Source: Chaenocephalus aceratus (Eukaryota; Chordata; Actinopteri; Perciformes; Channichthyidae). From it: a stretch of 64,000 bases of DNA. This document shows positions 60,913 to 64,000 of this stretch, piece by piece. The DNA lies in the NCBI GenBank assembly GCA_023974075.1, contig CM043791.1:22718662-22782661 (forward strand), read 5' to 3'. The first letter of the stretch is position 1, and every line of letters begins with the position of its first letter. The position numbers and the translations under genes are program-made. Below the pieces are notes generated by a model, which worked only from the letters and a program-made list of their open reading frames with translations, was not told the DNA's origin and did no database searches.

Positions 60913-62525
60913 GTGAGGTGAAACTGGCCTCAAGTCCTGTAGTTATAATAATTAGTTGTGATAGAGGTGCTAAGTAACACATTTTCTTTATCGAGAAATA
61001 GTGCAGTACTTAAGTGTATAGGCTACAAAATGTAACAAGGCTTGCACTCAAACATAAAACATCAAAACATACTTAAAGTACCAACATTAAGCACAATGAT
61101 CCATTACGTAAATATATGATAGTATTGGACTGTAATTGTTGATGCATTGAGGTGTTGATAACTTTAATGTTGCACCTGGTCAAGGTGGAGCTGTGTTGAA
61201 CTTTTTCTGTAAAATGCACAAAAGGATAAATAAAGCCATGCCAACCTGCAGTATATTAATACATGATACAATATGTTGTTGATCAGGCTAGATTTTGTAT
61301 TAATATTGTGAATCTTTTAAGTGACTCAAGCTATTCAATATAAGTAGTGGAGTAAAAACTGTAATATATATGCACTTAGTTTCTGTCCACCAGGGTTAAT
61401 GAAACAACACTATAGTCCTTTTGCACAATGATCAGGCCTATAACACAATTACATTTGTGTTAGTTATACTTTGCTTGTACTTTTTGAATGCAGAACCTAT
61501 ATTTGTGTTCCTATTTATCATGATCACATTGTACTCATCCCTGAAATATCCTCAGATTATTGTTGTGCTTGTACAGACATACAGTATAGTACCAAAAAGT
61601 ATTGATGAATGCTTTGAGAGGCTTTTGCTTTTCATATTCAGAGTTAAGGTCTAAGGTCACACAGTCCATGATGAATTCTAAGATATTCCACCACTTTTAA
61701 TACTATATAAAACCATAGTTTCAGCATCTTGTTATCCATATCAAGACCACATTCTGACATGAAAGGACACATTCGATAAAACCTTTCAAAGCTTTACTAA
61801 AGTTAAGCACCTGAACACCATGACTCTGGAAAGCCTCAGTGGGTCTAAACTAAAGGATGAGTGAGAGCAGTCTTACGAGTGTGAGCTGATCAACTTGTCT
61901 TCTCACCTCTCTGGTTTCACGGAGGTGTGTGTGTGTGTACTGGATGTGTTGTTCTGCACAGTGAAGCCAATAAGGGGTCGCGTTTCAGACTCTGACACCT
62001 CTGATGGAGGATTGGTTACATGTAACAAGATCAGGTGTTGCTGTTGTTAACTGATCTAAACTCACACCTCAAACACGCCGGGGACTAGGAAACAAGCCAC
62101 ATTAAGTATTATCAGAAATATTATCAACAAAATATCTGTCTACAGTACTTTTTTAAACTCCTAAACTGTCAGCAAACTCTATCACATTGTTGCATTTTTC
62201 AAAACTGATGGAGCAATGTGTTAGCACAATTAACAGAGCTGTAGAAAGAAGATAATAAACAGAGTTTGTTGCATGAATTTGTGTATTTAAAAAGAAAACT
62301 TTTCTCTAATCTTTGCATTCTGTGAAATAATAGATAATTTCTGCTCTTTGTGCTTCAGACCATCTGATAAGTTTTAGAAATATGTATTTTGGTCTGCTCT
62401 CATAGACACCTGAAGGCCCGAACAAACACTAACAATAACTTTTAACTACACATTTTGAAGTCAATGTGGTGGATTTAAAAATACAGTAAATGAAATATAG
62501 GGGTGTGTGAACTTTAAATACAAAC
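60913..62525 (+). other. lhfpl5 intron 1 (start)
   Basis: Begins GTGAGG. No second exon (a sequence such as CLVLGCMIFPDGW) is visible to the window's end. The read-through frame adds 21 codons before a stop. Confidence 0.7.
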
Positions 62526-62527
62526 TA

Positions 62528-62758
62528 CACTGAACAAAAATATAAATGCAACACTCCCATTTTTCATGAGATGAACTCAAAGATCTAAAACATTTTCTAT
62601 ATACACAAAATAACCATTTCTCTCAAATATTGTTCACAAATCTGAAAAAATCTGTGATAGTGAGCACTTCTCCTTTGCCGAGATAATCCATCCCACCTCA
62701 CAGGTGTGGCAGCAAGATGCTGATTAGACAGCATGATTATTGCACAGGTGTTCCTTAG
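62528..62758 (+). mobile_element. Tc1/mariner-like element, 5' end only
   Basis: CACTGAACAAAAATATAAAT ... GATGAACTCAAAGATCTAAA ... GCCGAGATAATCCATCCCAC, preceded by TA (62526-62527). I recognise this as the left end of a common fish Tc1-like element. It is cut at about 62758 by the hAT insertion; its transposase is absent. Confidence 0.75.
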
Positions 62759-62760
62759 GC

Positions 62761-63487
62761 CAGTGGTTCTCAAAGTGGGGTCCGCGACCCCCCGGGGGTC
62801 CGTGGCACTCTGCCAGGGGGTCCGTGAAAAGTTTTCAGATTCATTAATTTAAATTATCATATTTTTTTTTTTCCAACAAATAATATATATATTTTTTTAT
62901 CTAAAATAGTTCATAGATTACGTTCTAATCTAACAAATAGATACATTTAAAAATCTAGCGCGTCACCCGTTACCGTGGAAACAACAATAACTGTTACGTC
63001 AGTCAGAGAGCGCCGCTGCAAGTATCATAGAGATATAACACGGCTAGCATACTACGAAGATGGACAGATTTTTAAAACAACCGGTTACGGCTACAAATGA
63101 AGTAAATGAAAAACAAAAAACTCAGGAAATAGTCAGGAGTCAGGAAATAAGATGAGGAGTATCTCCAATATGGATTTATTGAAGTGGAAGGGAAACCGAA
63201 ATGTCTGATATGCCTGCGGTGTCTTGCCAATGAGGCGATGAAGCCTGCCAAATTGAAGAGGCACCTCGAGACCAAGCATCCAGATTATGTAAAAAAAGAC
63301 CGGGCTTTTTTTGAGAGGAAGGGCGAGGACTAACGCCAGCAACAACAACGGATGGTTAATGTTACGTCTGTTTCTGCTAAAGCGCAGCGGGCCTCCTACC
63401 TGGTAGCGCAGAGGATTGCTAAGGCGCGAAAGCCCCACACAATAGCGGAGGAACTGCTGCTCCCTGCTGCGGTGGATCTGTGTGAGG
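62761..63487 (+). mobile_element. hAT element, 5' end with BED-finger transposase
   Basis: Starts CAGTGGTTCTCAAAGTGGGG, a typical hAT terminus, then GGTCCGCGACCCCCC. It carries the transposase N-terminus (63060-63485) and is broken off by a second hAT-like terminus, CAGTGGCGGCTGGTGG, at 63488. Confidence 0.8.
63060..63485 (+). pseudogene. hAT transposase, BED zinc-finger end
   Basis: ATG 63060: MDRFLKQPVTATNEVNEKQK, then a frameshift and stop near 63,153. Further on: EEYLQYGFIEVEGKPKCLIC, LANEAMKPAKLKRHLETKHP and RAFFERKGED, ending at TAA 63332-63334, after which RMVNVTSVSAKAQRASYLVA continues. C-x2-C and H-x4-H form a BED finger (DNA binding). It resembles ZBED/SCAND3-type domesticated hAT proteins, but the stops make it a pseudogene. 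Confidence 0.85.
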
Positions 63488-64000
63488 CAGTGGCGGCTGG
63501 TGGAAAATATTTTTGGTGGGGCTATTGATAGAGTGAGTAAAAAACATTTTTTGGGAGAAATGACCCCTTAAATTAGGACTTCTGGTGATGTAATGGCGCG
63601 TTTCCAGTGCAGCGCGGAGCTCGCTTTAATGCTGCGTTCAGACCGGACGCGATGCGAATATTCGCTTCGCTCTAAACGCTCCTATCGCATCGCTCTAGTC
63701 GCTCGAGTTTCACCGCAGCTGTCAGCTGTGTTTACTCGCATCATTCAAACAAGACGCGCTGGCTCGGGAGCTACAACTACAACAACATGAACATATTTTA
63801 CCGTGATTAAATTGTAATACACGTTTCTAAATGATGCCGACGTAACAACATACTGATACCGGTTAGTAAGAACCATGAATTAATGCTTTGACAAGTCTGC
63901 AGACAGACGGCAGGCGAAAAACCTTTTAGAATGCTTGTTCCCTGAATGGAGCTTGGCTAAGCTAACGCTATATATGCTCCGACCGTCCACACTTACAACA
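63488..64000. mobile_element. hAT-type terminus with a nested MITE terminus
   Basis: CAGTGGCGGCTGGTGGAAAA at 63488 is a hAT-like left end. At 63628 GCTTTAATGCTGCGTTCAGA CCGGACGCGATGCGAATATT looks like the left terminus of a PIF/Harbinger-type MITE. Right ends lie beyond the window. Confidence 0.5.

Noticed and set aside
61421..61654. 77-codon hydrophobic frame in lhfpl5 intron 1 as exon 2
   Set aside because: Sequence does not resemble LHFPL TM3/TM4 and lacks splice sites; it is AT-rich intronic sequence.

Overview
The window looks like nuclear DNA of a ray-finned (teleost) fish. The evidence is one vertebrate-specific gene exon (an LHFPL tetraspan, best matched to LHFPL5), very long GT microsatellites, and a dense mix of teleost-typical transposable elements: Tc1/mariner, hAT, PIF/Harbinger, L2-like LINEs, DIRS and Gypsy-type LTR elements. 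No prokaryotic, viral or CRISPR content was seen. All calls come from reading the sequence and translated frames; no database search was run.

Layout. 0-8.4 kb: a 27-bp minisatellite, GT and GTGC repeats, LINE tails, an 86-bp inverted duplicate and a 5'-truncated LINE. 8.4-13.3 kb: a Gypsy LTR fragment, then a complete-ended Tc1 element whose transposase is split by a 3-kb L2 LINE. 13.7-21 kb: two more LINE copies (one split by a TTAA-flanked MITE), a THAP zinc-finger remnant and a tRNA-like piece. 21.3-28.5 kb: a hAT element with a nested PIF/Harbinger MITE that keeps a MADF exon, a solo LTR with target-site duplication, a pol-less LTR element full of in-frame minisatellites, and a Gypsy gag/LTR fragment. 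28.5-38.7 kb: mostly unassigned sequence with a 164-bp GT tract and a 1.29-kb IS630/Tc1-like element that keeps only HTH transposase exons.

39.4-42.5 kb holds a 3-kb foldback structure: inverted terminal arms around a 177-bp satellite arranged head-to-head with higher-order duplication. 43-53 kb is a nest: an older MITE split by a composite DIRS retrotransposon, which in turn carries a hAT MITE at its end; a second copy of that MITE lies downstream. 53.7-58 kb holds LINE ends and a second IS630-like copy. From 58 kb the sequence becomes quieter; exon 1 of lhfpl5 starts at 60,504 on the plus strand, and its first intron runs out of the window and carries Tc1-like and hAT debris.

The single host gene encodes a hair-cell tetraspan protein; everything else is repeat-derived. 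The most unusual items are the foldback satellite element, the composite DIRS whose recombinase has lost its first catalytic arginine, and the LTR element whose proline-rich reading frames are built from tandem units that are all multiples of three bases.
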